Below are positions 5,277-11,496 of a stretch of DNA of 11,496 nt, piece after piece. Under the pieces are notes generated by a model. That model made no database searches. It was given only the letters and a program-made list of their open reading frames with translations, and was not told the origin of the DNA. Source of the stretch: Opitutus sp. GAS368 (GTDB lineage: Bacteria; Verrucomicrobiota; Verrucomicrobiia; Opitutales; UBA953); NCBI GenBank assembly GCA_945906115.1, contig CAMDQP010000024.1:1-11496 (forward strand), written 5' to 3'. The position numbers were made by a program, and so were the translations under genes. How positions within the stretch are numbered: position 1 is the stretch's first letter; each line of letters starts with the position of its first letter.

Positions 5277-6737
5277 ATGAACGCCCCCGAACCCGGTAAC
5301 CGTCGCGATTTTCTCAAGCTCGGCGCGCTCGCGGGTCTCGGCTTCGGCCTGAGCACGATTCCTTCTGTGGAAGCGAAGCCGGATCCCGCGCAAATGACGC
5401 GTCGGGCCGCCGCCGATATCGGCGCGACCCGCCCTCGGCCCGCCGGCAATAAACCCGTCTGGGATCTCACGACCAAGCCCATGGAGAGGATTCGTGTGGG
5501 CATCATCGGCCTCAACCGCGGCCGTGCCCACGTCGCCTCCTGCGTCGCCACGCCTTTCGTGGAAGTCGTCGCGGTCTGCGACATCCTCGACGAACGAGCC
5601 AAGGCGCAGGCGGAAGTGGTCCGCAAGAAGACCGGCAAGATGCCTGCCATCTACAGCGGCGACGAGAACGCCTGGGAAAAAATGGTTGCCCGGGATGACC
5701 TCGACGTCGTCTACGTCGCCACACCCTGGGAATGGCACAAGCCGATGGCCATCCGCGCCATGGAGCTCGGCAAGCACGCCTTTGTCGAGGTGAACTGCGG
5801 CCTGACGGTCGACGAATGCTGGGAACTCGTCGATGCCTCTGAGAAAACCCAGCGCCACTGCCCGATCCTCGAGAACTGCTGCTACGGCGAGGAAGAGCTC
5901 TTCGTCCTGAACCTCCAGCGCCAAGGCTTCTTCGGCGACCTCAAGCACGGCGAGTGCGCCTATATCCACGACCAGCGCGGCAAGCCCGGAGCGAGCTTCC
6001 TCGACGCTGGCCGCGATTGGCGCCGCCGGTATTCGACACTCCTCCAGGGCAACCTCTACCCCACCCACGGCCTCGGCACGATTTCCCAGTACATGGGTAT
6101 TGGTCGCGGCGATGCTTTCAAATACGCCGTTTCGGTCTCTTCGCCGGAGTTCGGACTATCCCAGCTGCGCGAACGACTAAAACCGGACCGTGACCAGTCG
6201 AAGGACGAGAAGTTCGTCAACGGCGACATGAGCACGACAATCGTGAAGACCGAGCTCGGCCGCACGATCGTCGTCCAGCACGACAACACCAGCCCGCGCC
6301 CCTATACACGCGGCAACCTACTGAGTGGCTCGCTCGCAACCTTCGCTGGCTACCCTAACCGCCTGGCAATCGACGTGGATAACACGAGCTCGCTGCTGGA
6401 TTCGAAAGAAAAGCGAAACAGCCACTCTTGGACGTACGAAGGCGACAAGCTGAAGAAGTTCATGGCCGCGAACATGCATCCACTGCTCACCAAGCTGCTG
6501 GCTGATGCCAAGAAAGTCGGAGGCCACGGCGGCATGGACCACGTGATGAACTACCGCTTTCTGGACTGCATCCGCCAAGGCATCACTCCCGACTTCACCG
6601 TCTACGACGCCGCTTCCTGGTCCGCGCTCCTCGATCTCTCCGATCGTTCCGTGCGTGACGGCAGCATCCCGGTTGCCTACCCCGACTTCACCCGCGGCGG
6701 CTGGAAGACCCTCAAGCCCCTCCCCATCGTTTCCTAA
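5277..6737 (+). CDS. Tat-exported GH109-type Gfo/Idh/MocA protein, first copy
   Basis: This 486-residue protein starts with a twin-arginine signal: NRRDFLKLGALAG at 8-20, a hydrophobic core and a likely cut after VEA (33). An NAD-binding fold follows: VGIIGLNRGRAHV at 74-86, VVAVCDI at 97-103, VVYVATPWEWH at 144-154 and a GKHAFVE edge at 165-171. The C-terminal half matches glycoside hydrolase family 109, with GEEELFVLNL (204-213), GNLYPTHGLG (258-267), GRGDAF (276-281), HDNTSPRPY (335-343), GGHGGMDHVM (415-424), TVYDAASWSA (441-450) and PDFTRGGWK (469-477). GH109 enzymes release alpha-linked N-acetylgalactosamine by a redox mechanism with tightly bound NAD+. Folding with cofactor before export explains the Tat route. 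The likely site of action is the periplasm. A different sugar substrate or plain dehydrogenase activity remains possible. The second copy follows after 18 bases. Confidence 0.88.
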   Translation: MNAPEPGNRRDFLKLGALAGLGFGLSTIPSVEAKPDPAQMTRRAAADIGATRPRPAGNKPVWDLTTKPMERIRVGIIGLNRGRAHVASCVATPFVEVVAVCDILDERAKAQAEVVRKKTGKMPAIYSGDENAWEKMVARDDLDVVYVATPWEWHKPMAIRAMELGKHAFVEVNCGLTVDECWELVDASEKTQRHCPILENCCYGEEELFVLNLQRQGFFGDLKHGECAYIHDQRGKPGASFLDAGRDWRRRYSTLLQGNLYPTHGLGTISQYMGIGRGDAFKYAVSVSSPEFGLSQLRERLKPDRDQSKDEKFVNGDMSTTIVKTELGRTIVVQHDNTSPRPYTRGNLLSGSLATFAGYPNRLAIDVDNTSSLLDSKEKRNSHSWTYEGDKLKKFMAANMHPLLTKLLADAKKVGGHGGMDHVMNYRFLDCIRQGITPDFTVYDAASWSALLDLSDRSVRDGSIPVAYPDFTRGGWKTLKPLPIVS

Positions 6738-6755
6738 CCCTACCCCTTCACCGCC

Positions 6756-8213
6756 ATGAAACTCCCCGAAAACTCCCATCGTCGCGACTTCCTCAAACTC
6801 GGTGCCCTCGCGGGCCTCGGCCTCGGCCTCAGCGCCGTCCCGTCCGCCGAAGCCAAGCCCGACCCTCGCGACCTCAAGCTCCTGAGCGCGCGCGATATCT
6901 CGACCACGCGTCCCCGCCCGGCCGGCAATAAGCCCGTCTGGGACCTAACCACCAAGCCGACCGAGAAAGTCCGCGTCGCCGTCATCGGCCTTAGTCGTGG
7001 CCGCGGTCACGTGAACTCCGCCGCGAACATCCCGTTCGCCGAAGTCGTCGCCGTCTGCGATATCGTCGAAGCCCGCGCCAAGGGCGCCGCCGCTAACGTC
7101 AAGAAGATCACCGGCAAGGAGCCTGCCGTGTATTTCGGCGACGAGAACGTCTGGGAAAAGATGGTTGCGCGCGATGATATCGACGTCGTCTATGTGGCCA
7201 CCCCTTGGGAGTGGCACGTGCCGATGGCGCTTAAGGCCATGGAGCACGGCAAGCACGTCTTCATCGAGGTCTCGCCCGCAGTCACCGTCGACGAGTGCTG
7301 GCAGCTCGTGGACATGTCGGAGAAGACCCAGCGCCACTGCGCAATCATCGAGAACTGCTGCTACGGCGAGGAAGAGCTCTTTGTCCTGAACCTCGCCCGC
7401 CAGGGCTTCTTCGGCGACCTCAAGCATGCCGAGTGCGCTTACATCCATAACCTCGCGGGCGGCGTCCTCTGGGCCCTTGGCAGCGAAGGCGACTGGCGCC
7501 GCGACTACCATCGCTTCATGGACGGCAACCTGTACCCCACGCACGGCCTCGGCCCGGTGGCGCAGTACATGAACATCGGCCGCGGCGACGCGTTCAAGTT
7601 CGTCGTCTCGGTCTCCTCTCCCGAATTCAACCTCACCCAGTTCCGCGACAAGCACCAGCCGAACAAGGGCAAACACAAGGATGAGAAGTTCGTCTGCGGT
7701 GACATGAACACGTCGATTATCAAGACGCAGCTCGGCCGCACCATCATGATCCAGCATGACGTCGTGAGCCCTCGCCCCTACTCGCGCATCAACGCGCTCT
7801 GCGGTACCCAGGCCACGTTCTTCGGCTACCCCGCCCGCCTCGCCGTCGATGCGGACAACAAGCACCCCATCCTCGACCCCAAGGTGAAGCACAGCAGCCA
7901 CGAATGGACCTACGAGAAGGAAAAACTCACCGCCTTCATGAAGGCCAACCAGCATCCGCTCATCAAGAAGATCGGCGAACTCGGTAAGAAGGTCGGCGGC
8001 CACGGCGGCATGGATTTCGTGATGAACTACCGCATGCTCGACTGCCTGCGTCAGGGTATCACGCCGGACATGACCGTGTACGACGCGGCCGATTGGTCCG
8101 CGATCCTCGAGATCTCCGCCAAGTCCGTGAAGGACGGCAGCATGCCTATTCAGTGTCCCGACTTCACCCGCGGCGGCTGGAAGACCATCAAGCCCCTCGG
8201 TATCGTCTCGTAA
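6756..8213 (+). CDS. Tat-exported GH109-type Gfo/Idh/MocA protein, second copy
   Basis: This 485-residue paralogue of the preceding gene is about 67% identical by my hand alignment. It shares the Tat signal (HRRDFLKLGALAG, 8-20; likely cut after AEA, 33), the dinucleotide loop VAVIGLSRGRGHV (74-86) and all GH109 blocks: GEEELFVLNL, GNLYPTHGLG (257-266), GRGDAF, SPRPYSR, GGHGGMDFVM and PDFTRGGWK. The most divergent stretch is residues 232-256, just before the YPTHGLG block, where the copies also differ by one residue in length. That segment lies near the expected sugar site, so specificities may differ (inference). Another local swap is EVSPAVTVDE here against EVNCGLTVDE in copy one (171-180). 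The start is 18 bases after copy one, has no Shine-Dalgarno and probably shares its transcript. An intrinsic terminator follows 22 bases after the stop. Confidence 0.88.
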   Translation: MKLPENSHRRDFLKLGALAGLGLGLSAVPSAEAKPDPRDLKLLSARDISTTRPRPAGNKPVWDLTTKPTEKVRVAVIGLSRGRGHVNSAANIPFAEVVAVCDIVEARAKGAAANVKKITGKEPAVYFGDENVWEKMVARDDIDVVYVATPWEWHVPMALKAMEHGKHVFIEVSPAVTVDECWQLVDMSEKTQRHCAIIENCCYGEEELFVLNLARQGFFGDLKHAECAYIHNLAGGVLWALGSEGDWRRDYHRFMDGNLYPTHGLGPVAQYMNIGRGDAFKFVVSVSSPEFNLTQFRDKHQPNKGKHKDEKFVCGDMNTSIIKTQLGRTIMIQHDVVSPRPYSRINALCGTQATFFGYPARLAVDADNKHPILDPKVKHSSHEWTYEKEKLTAFMKANQHPLIKKIGELGKKVGGHGGMDFVMNYRMLDCLRQGITPDMTVYDAADWSAILEISAKSVKDGSMPIQCPDFTRGGWKTIKPLGIVS

Positions 8214-8235
8214 GCGACGCAACAGTCCGCTCACC

Positions 8236-8266
8236 AGACCCGGCCACTCGGCCGGGTCTTTTGTTT
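8236..8266 (+). terminator. Intrinsic terminator after the GH109 pair
   Basis: A perfect 10-base stem, AGACCCGGCC (8236-8245) against GGCCGGGTCT (8250-8259), encloses the 4-base loop ACTC and is followed by TTTGTTT. It sits 22 bases past the stop of the second GH109 gene and ends the plus-strand transcript before tsaE. The minus-strand reading lacks a T-run, so it acts in one direction. Confidence 0.92.
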
Positions 8267-8306
8267 GCGGGTTGCCTGACGATGAAGCCAGCGAAAGACT
8301 GCGCCC

Positions 8307-8756
8307 ATGGGCTCACCCGCCGACCTTGCGACTTGGACCGCTGGTCTCGTCACCCGTTCGGGCGAAGAGACCGAGCGGGCGGCCGAGGCGTTCGCGGCGC
8401 TATTGCCCCCTGACACCGTCCTGGCGCTCGAGGGTGACCTTGGAGCGGGCAAGACGACCTTCGTGCGTGGCCTGGTCCGCGGCCTGGGCGTGACGGGTGA
8501 CATCACCAGCCCCTCCTTCGCCCTGCTCAACGTCTATGACGGCAAGCGCCAGATCTTCCACGTCGACGCCTATCGGCTGACGCAACCGGAGGCCTTCGAC
8601 GAACTTCTGATCTGGGACCTAGCGAAGTCGCCCTGGAACGTGCTCGTGGAATGGCCGGAGAAAGTCGCGGCGCGCCTCCCGTTGGCACGCTGGCAAATGA
8701 AAACCGCCATCCTAGCGGATGGCGGTCATCGGTTTCAACTGACCCTCGCGGGCTAG
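8307..8756 (+). CDS. tsaE: tRNA t6A biosynthesis ATPase TsaE
   Basis: TsaE is the small ATPase that works with TsaB and TsaD to put threonylcarbamoyl on A37 of ANN-decoding tRNAs. The 149-residue product shows a Walker A loop GDLGAGKT at 43-50 (K49), TSPSFALLNVYDG at 67-79, the HVDAYRL block at 85-91 and VEWPE at 114-118. Length and order are typical of YjeE/TsaE. The segment between (EAFDELLIWDLAKSPW, 95-110) is less family-like than the rest. The gene stands alone after the GH109 terminator and converges on typA with one base between stop codons. Codons 132-140 contain a hairpin that looks like the terminator of typA on the other strand. No clear Shine-Dalgarno precedes the ATG; the upstream ATG at 8282 is out of frame. 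Confidence 0.95.
   Translation: MGSPADLATWTAGLVTRSGEETERAAEAFAALLPPDTVLALEGDLGAGKTTFVRGLVRGLGVTGDITSPSFALLNVYDGKRQIFHVDAYRLTQPEAFDELLIWDLAKSPWNVLVEWPEKVAARLPLARWQMKTAILADGGHRFQLTLAG
8695..8726 (-). terminator. typA: Intrinsic terminator of typA inside the tsaE coding region
   Basis: On the minus strand a perfect 10-base stem (ACCGCCATCC, 8726-8717, against GGATGGCGGT, 8712-8703) with loop GCTA is followed by TTTCATTT down to 8695. It begins 31 bases past the typA stop, the normal position for a terminator, but it lies within tsaE codons 132-141. On the plus strand no T-run follows, so it should not stop tsaE transcripts. Confidence 0.78.
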
Positions 8757-8757
8757 C

Positions 8758-10662
8758 TTACTTGTCGAAGCGCTTGCGCTCGTTTTCCGTGAGGTAACGC
8801 TTGCGCATGCGGATGAAGTTCGGGGTGATTTCGACCATCTCGTCGGACTCGATGTATTCGAGACAGGCCTCAAGGGACATCTGGCGCATCGGCTTAATCT
8901 TGGCCGCATCGTCGGAACCAGAAGCGCGCACGTTCGAGAGCTTCTTGTTGATGACGAGGTTGATCTCGAGGTCGTTGTCCTTGCAATGCTCGCCGACGAC
9001 CTGACCCATGTAGATTTCATCGGTCGGCTTCACAAAGAAGTCGCCGCGGTCGTACAGACGGTCGAGGGAGTAGGCCGTGACGGCGCCTCCTTCTCCACCA
9101 ATCATCACGCCAGCGGCACGGCGAGGGGCTTCGCCGCGGACCGGCTCATAACCAAGGAGATTGTGGTACATGACGGCATCGCCACGAGTGGTGGTGAGCA
9201 TCAGGGTGCGCAGACCGAAGAGCGCGCGGGAAGGAACCTTGAATTCCATGTGGATCCAGCCGCTGGTGCCGGCCTTGGCGTCCATCGAGCGGAGCTCGCC
9301 ACGACGCCCGAGGACGAGGGACATCACGTCGCTCTGGGAGGCTTCGGGGCAATCGACAGCCAAGGTTTCGACGGGCTCGCACTCGACTCCATTGATCTGC
9401 TTCATGATCACGGTGGGCTTGCCCACAGAGAGTTCGTAGCCTTCGCGGCGCATCGTCTCGATGAGCACGCCGAGGTGCATCAGGCCGCGGCCGGAGACCT
9501 TCCAGGAGTCATCCCCCGTGACGCGATCGACGCGGAGGGCGACATTCTTTTCGAGTTCCTTGATGAGGCGCTCGCCGACCTGACGGCCGGTGACGAACTT
9601 ACCATCGCGACCGGCAAACGGCGAATCGTTGACGCGGAAGGCCATGGTCACGGTGGGCTCGTCGACGCTGACCGGAGTCATGGGACGGGGGTCCTCCAGA
9701 TCGGTGATGGTCGCGCCGATTTCAACGTGGTCGAGGCCGATGACGGCACAGATATCGCCGGCGGTGACTTCCTGGGACTTGACGCGACCGAGGGCTTCAA
9801 AGACTTCGACTTCGAGGACGCGCTGCTTGAACTGTTCACCATTACGGGTGACCATCATGACAGGCATACCGGGGGCGATCTTACCAGCGGTCACGCGGCC
9901 GACGGCGATACGACCGACGTAGTCGGAGTAAAGCATGGCGGTCACCATGATCTGGAGAGGGTTGGCGAGAGCCTCGGCGCGGGACTTGAAGCCGGCGGCG
10001 GCGCCGCGGGAGGAACCTTCGGCGTAGGGCTCAGGGATCTTGTCGACGATGGTGTAGAAGAGGTCCATCAGGTCCTTCGGGCGCTGACCTTCCACGGTCT
10101 TGGCGCGATCGAGGGTACCCCAACCTTCGCGGCCGGAAGCGTAGATGATCGGGAAATCGAGGGCGGACTCCGGGGCGTCGAGGGCGACGAGCAAGTCGAA
10201 GACTTCGTCGACGACGGCGTCCGGGCGGGCGGAAGACTTATCGATCTTGTTGATGACGACGATGGGCTTCAGGCCGAGGGCGAGCGCCTTGGAGAGCACG
10301 AAGCGGGTCTGAGGCATCGGGCCTTCGAAGGAGTCGACGACGAGGAGGCAACCGTCAGCCATGTTGAGCACGCGTTCGACTTCGCCGCCGAAGTCGGCGT
10401 GGCCCGGGGTATCGATCAGGTTGATCTTATATTCCTTCTTGTCGCGAGGGTCGGTCCACTTGATCGCGCAGTTCTTAGCAGTGATCGTGATGCCGCGTTC
10501 GCGCTCGAGGTCGCCCGAGTCCATGATCAGGCCGTGCTGGCCGCCGGCGAGCTTGTCGAGGTCCTCGGCACGGAACATGCCGGACTGGTAAAGAAGTCGG
10601 TCGGTCAGGGTCGTTTTGCCATGGTCGACGTGAGCAATGACTGCGATGTTACGGAGATTCAT
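8758..10662 (-). CDS. typA: Translational GTPase TypA/BipA
   Basis: BipA is a ribosome-binding GTPase of the EF-G class involved in 50S assembly, mainly under cold or stress. The 634-residue protein has G1 AHVDHGKT at 10-17, G2 RGITI at 56-60, G3 DTPGH at 84-88, G4 NKID at 138-141 and G5 around ASG at 175-177. EF-G-like domains II, III and V follow, and the BipA-specific C-terminal domain ends in NVRASGSDDA (577-586) and a basic tail MRKRYLTENERKR. It is some 20-30 residues longer than typical BipA (about 605-615); part of this is an Ala/Ser/Gly-rich stretch near 215-234 before domain II. It starts 105 bases after the prlC-like gene, with a hairpin in that gap, and converges on tsaE. A weak AAGG lies at -14. 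Confidence 0.96.
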   Translation of the reverse strand: MNLRNIAVIAHVDHGKTTLTDRLLYQSGMFRAEDLDKLAGGQHGLIMDSGDLERERGITITAKNCAIKWTDPRDKKEYKINLIDTPGHADFGGEVERVLNMADGCLLVVDSFEGPMPQTRFVLSKALALGLKPIVVINKIDKSSARPDAVVDEVFDLLVALDAPESALDFPIIYASGREGWGTLDRAKTVEGQRPKDLMDLFYTIVDKIPEPYAEGSSRGAAAGFKSRAEALANPLQIMVTAMLYSDYVGRIAVGRVTAGKIAPGMPVMMVTRNGEQFKQRVLEVEVFEALGRVKSQEVTAGDICAVIGLDHVEIGATITDLEDPRPMTPVSVDEPTVTMAFRVNDSPFAGRDGKFVTGRQVGERLIKELEKNVALRVDRVTGDDSWKVSGRGLMHLGVLIETMRREGYELSVGKPTVIMKQINGVECEPVETLAVDCPEASQSDVMSLVLGRRGELRSMDAKAGTSGWIHMEFKVPSRALFGLRTLMLTTTRGDAVMYHNLLGYEPVRGEAPRRAAGVMIGGEGGAVTAYSLDRLYDRGDFFVKPTDEIYMGQVVGEHCKDNDLEINLVINKKLSNVRASGSDDAAKIKPMRQMSLEACLEYIESDEMVEITPNFIRMRKRYLTENERKRFDK

Positions 10663-10684
10663 CTGTAAAGGCCTTACGCATAGG

Positions 10685-10706
10685 AAAAAAGGCCCTTGTG
10701 CAAGGG
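10685..10706 (-). terminator. Terminator-like hairpin between prlC and typA
   Basis: On the minus strand CCCTTG (10706-10701) pairs with CAAGGG (10698-10693); the two-base loop makes a 5-base stem with loop GCAC more realistic. CC and then six T follow (10690-10685). It fits the end of the prlC-like transcript, 62 bases past its stop. Only 22 bases separate the T-run from the typA ATG, so it may instead sit in the typA leader. The stem is short, so confidence is moderate. Confidence 0.6.
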
Positions 10707-10767
10707 GAATAAGCCACCGTTACCCAATTATTGCGGGATTCTGGGCACCTAGCGGGGGGAGGCGGGC

Positions 10768-11496
10768 TCAGCCCAGCCCGTCGCGTTCCAAAAGGGCCTC
10801 AGGATCGAGATCCCGGCCCATGAAATCCCGGAAGAGTGTCTCGGCCGGCTCGGAATTACCCTTGGAGAGCACCTTGGCCCTCAGTTCCCGCCCCACCTGG
10901 GGGTTCAGGACCCCCTCCTTGAGGAAGCGGGTGAAGGCGTCGGCCTCGAGGGCCTCGGCCCACTTGTAAGAATAATAGCCAGCAGCGTAACCCGTGGCGT
11001 CCGAGAACAGGTGGTTGAAGCGGCGGGCCATGGCCGGGCCCCGGCGGGTGGTCCGGGCCTGCCAGTCGGCGAAGTCCTCGTTCCAATGGGCGTCCAGGTC
11101 GCGACCGCGGAGCTCCTCGGCGCGGATGTGCAGGTCGAGGTCGAGCTTGGAGAAGGCGAGCTGGCGCATGCAGGTCGAGGCGGCGCGGAAGTTGGCGGCG
11201 GCATCGAGCTTGGCCAGGAGGTCGGACGGCAGCGGCGCACCGGTCTCGTGGTGGCGGGCGAAGACGGCGAGGGACTCTTCCTCCCAGCACCAGTTCTCCA
11301 GGATCTGCGAAGGCAGCTCGACGAAATCCCAGGCGACGCGCACGCCGGAGAGGGATTCGACCTCGACCTCGCTGAGGAGGTGATGGAGCAGGTGACCAAA
11401 CTCGTGGAAGACCGTGGTGACTTCGTCGTGATTGAGCAGCGCCTCCTTACCGGCGACGGGCGGCGTGAAGTTGCCGCACATCAGGCCGAGGTGCGG
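10768..11496 (-). CDS. prlC: M3-family oligopeptidase (oligopeptidase A-like), 5' part outside window
   Basis: The frame is open to the right edge and ends at a TGA (10770-10768), leaving 242 C-terminal residues of a family usually about 680-700 long. The M at 11481 is internal: the frame continues upstream as PHLGL and aligns with the family block before CGNF. The zinc site is HEFGH at 31-35 of the visible part, with the third ligand E60 in WDFVELPSQILENW, 25 residues after the second histidine as in thimet-type peptidases. AAGYYSYKWAEALEADAF near the C-terminus supplies the conserved substrate-binding tyrosines. Known members are cytosolic endopeptidases that degrade short peptides, including cleaved signal peptides. 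Typical oligopeptidase A spacing and the ENWCWE block favour prlC over dipeptidyl carboxypeptidase (dcp). A terminator-like hairpin follows, before typA. Confidence 0.92.
   Translation of the reverse strand, partial: PHLGLMCGNFTPPVAGKEALLNHDEVTTVFHEFGHLLHHLLSEVEVESLSGVRVAWDFVELPSQILENWCWEEESLAVFARHHETGAPLPSDLLAKLDAAANFRAASTCMRQLAFSKLDLDLHIRAEELRGRDLDAHWNEDFADWQARTTRRGPAMARRFNHLFSDATGYAAGYYSYKWAEALEADAFTRFLKEGVLNPQVGRELRAKVLSKGNSEPAETLFRDFMGRDLDPEALLERDGLG

Noticed and set aside
5245..5280. 11-codon leader ORF (MGPLCCLEETP) whose TGA overlaps the first GH109 ATG as ATGA
   Set aside because: It has no ribosome site, and short frames of this kind are common by chance. Kept only as a note.
6945..8234. 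429-codon minus-strand open frame opposite the second GH109 gene
   Set aside because: It lies fully opposite a gene with a Tat signal and many family motifs, and its own translation is low-complexity antisense of those codons.
8986..10668. 560-codon plus-strand open frame opposite typA
   Set aside because: It is the antisense shadow of typA, in GC-rich codons that leave the opposite frame open. Its His/Asp/Gly-rich composition matches no family I know.
1..11496. Mobile elements, CRISPR arrays, tRNA/rRNA genes, defence islands
   Set aside because: No terminal repeats, transposase motifs, regular repeats or tRNA-like folds were found; nearly all bases are covered by recognisable core genes.

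Overview
The window reads as ordinary chromosomal DNA of a GC-rich, Gram-negative bacterium. The best guess at lineage is Verrucomicrobiota, perhaps Opitutae. The reasons are the form of the L34 protein, two Tat-exported GH109-type proteins side by side, and the mix of Gram-negative envelope genes. This placement is inference from gene content and was not tested. No mobile element, CRISPR array, prophage, tRNA or rRNA was found, and coding density is very high: the longest gap between genes is about 105 bases.

Minus strand, left part (1-3363): a tight run transcribed leftward, rpmH (L34) - rnpA (RNase P protein) - yidD - LTA-synthase-like AlkP-superfamily membrane protein - PAP2 membrane phosphatase (cut by the window edge). 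The first three are the classic ribosome/RNase P/membrane-insertion cluster. Where yidC is usually found, this genome has two envelope lipid or phosphoglycerol genes whose reading frames overlap by 29 bases.

Plus strand, middle (3459-8213): starting divergently from rpmH across a 95-base gap, a LOG-family nucleotide hydrolase overlaps cutA by 8 bases, and a CPBP-type membrane protease starts 4 bases later. After 67 bases come two tandem paralogues, about two thirds identical, of the Gfo/Idh/MocA fold in its GH109 (alpha-N-acetylgalactosaminidase-like) form. Each has a twin-arginine signal. A textbook intrinsic terminator closes this pair at 8236-8266.

Right part (8307-11496): tsaE (tRNA t6A synthesis ATPase) on the plus strand converges on typA/bipA (ribosome-associated GTPase) on the minus strand. 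One base separates their stop codons, and the apparent typA terminator lies inside the 3' coding end of tsaE. Upstream of typA is the C-terminal third of an M3 oligopeptidase (prlC-like), with a terminator-like hairpin between the two. Most starts lack a clear Shine-Dalgarno sequence.

I see no convincing novel multi-gene system. The points most worth checking are the tandem GH109 pair, the envelope genes joined to the rpmH cluster, the terminator embedded in tsaE, and the possible RNA structure at the GTG start of the LTA-synthase-like gene.
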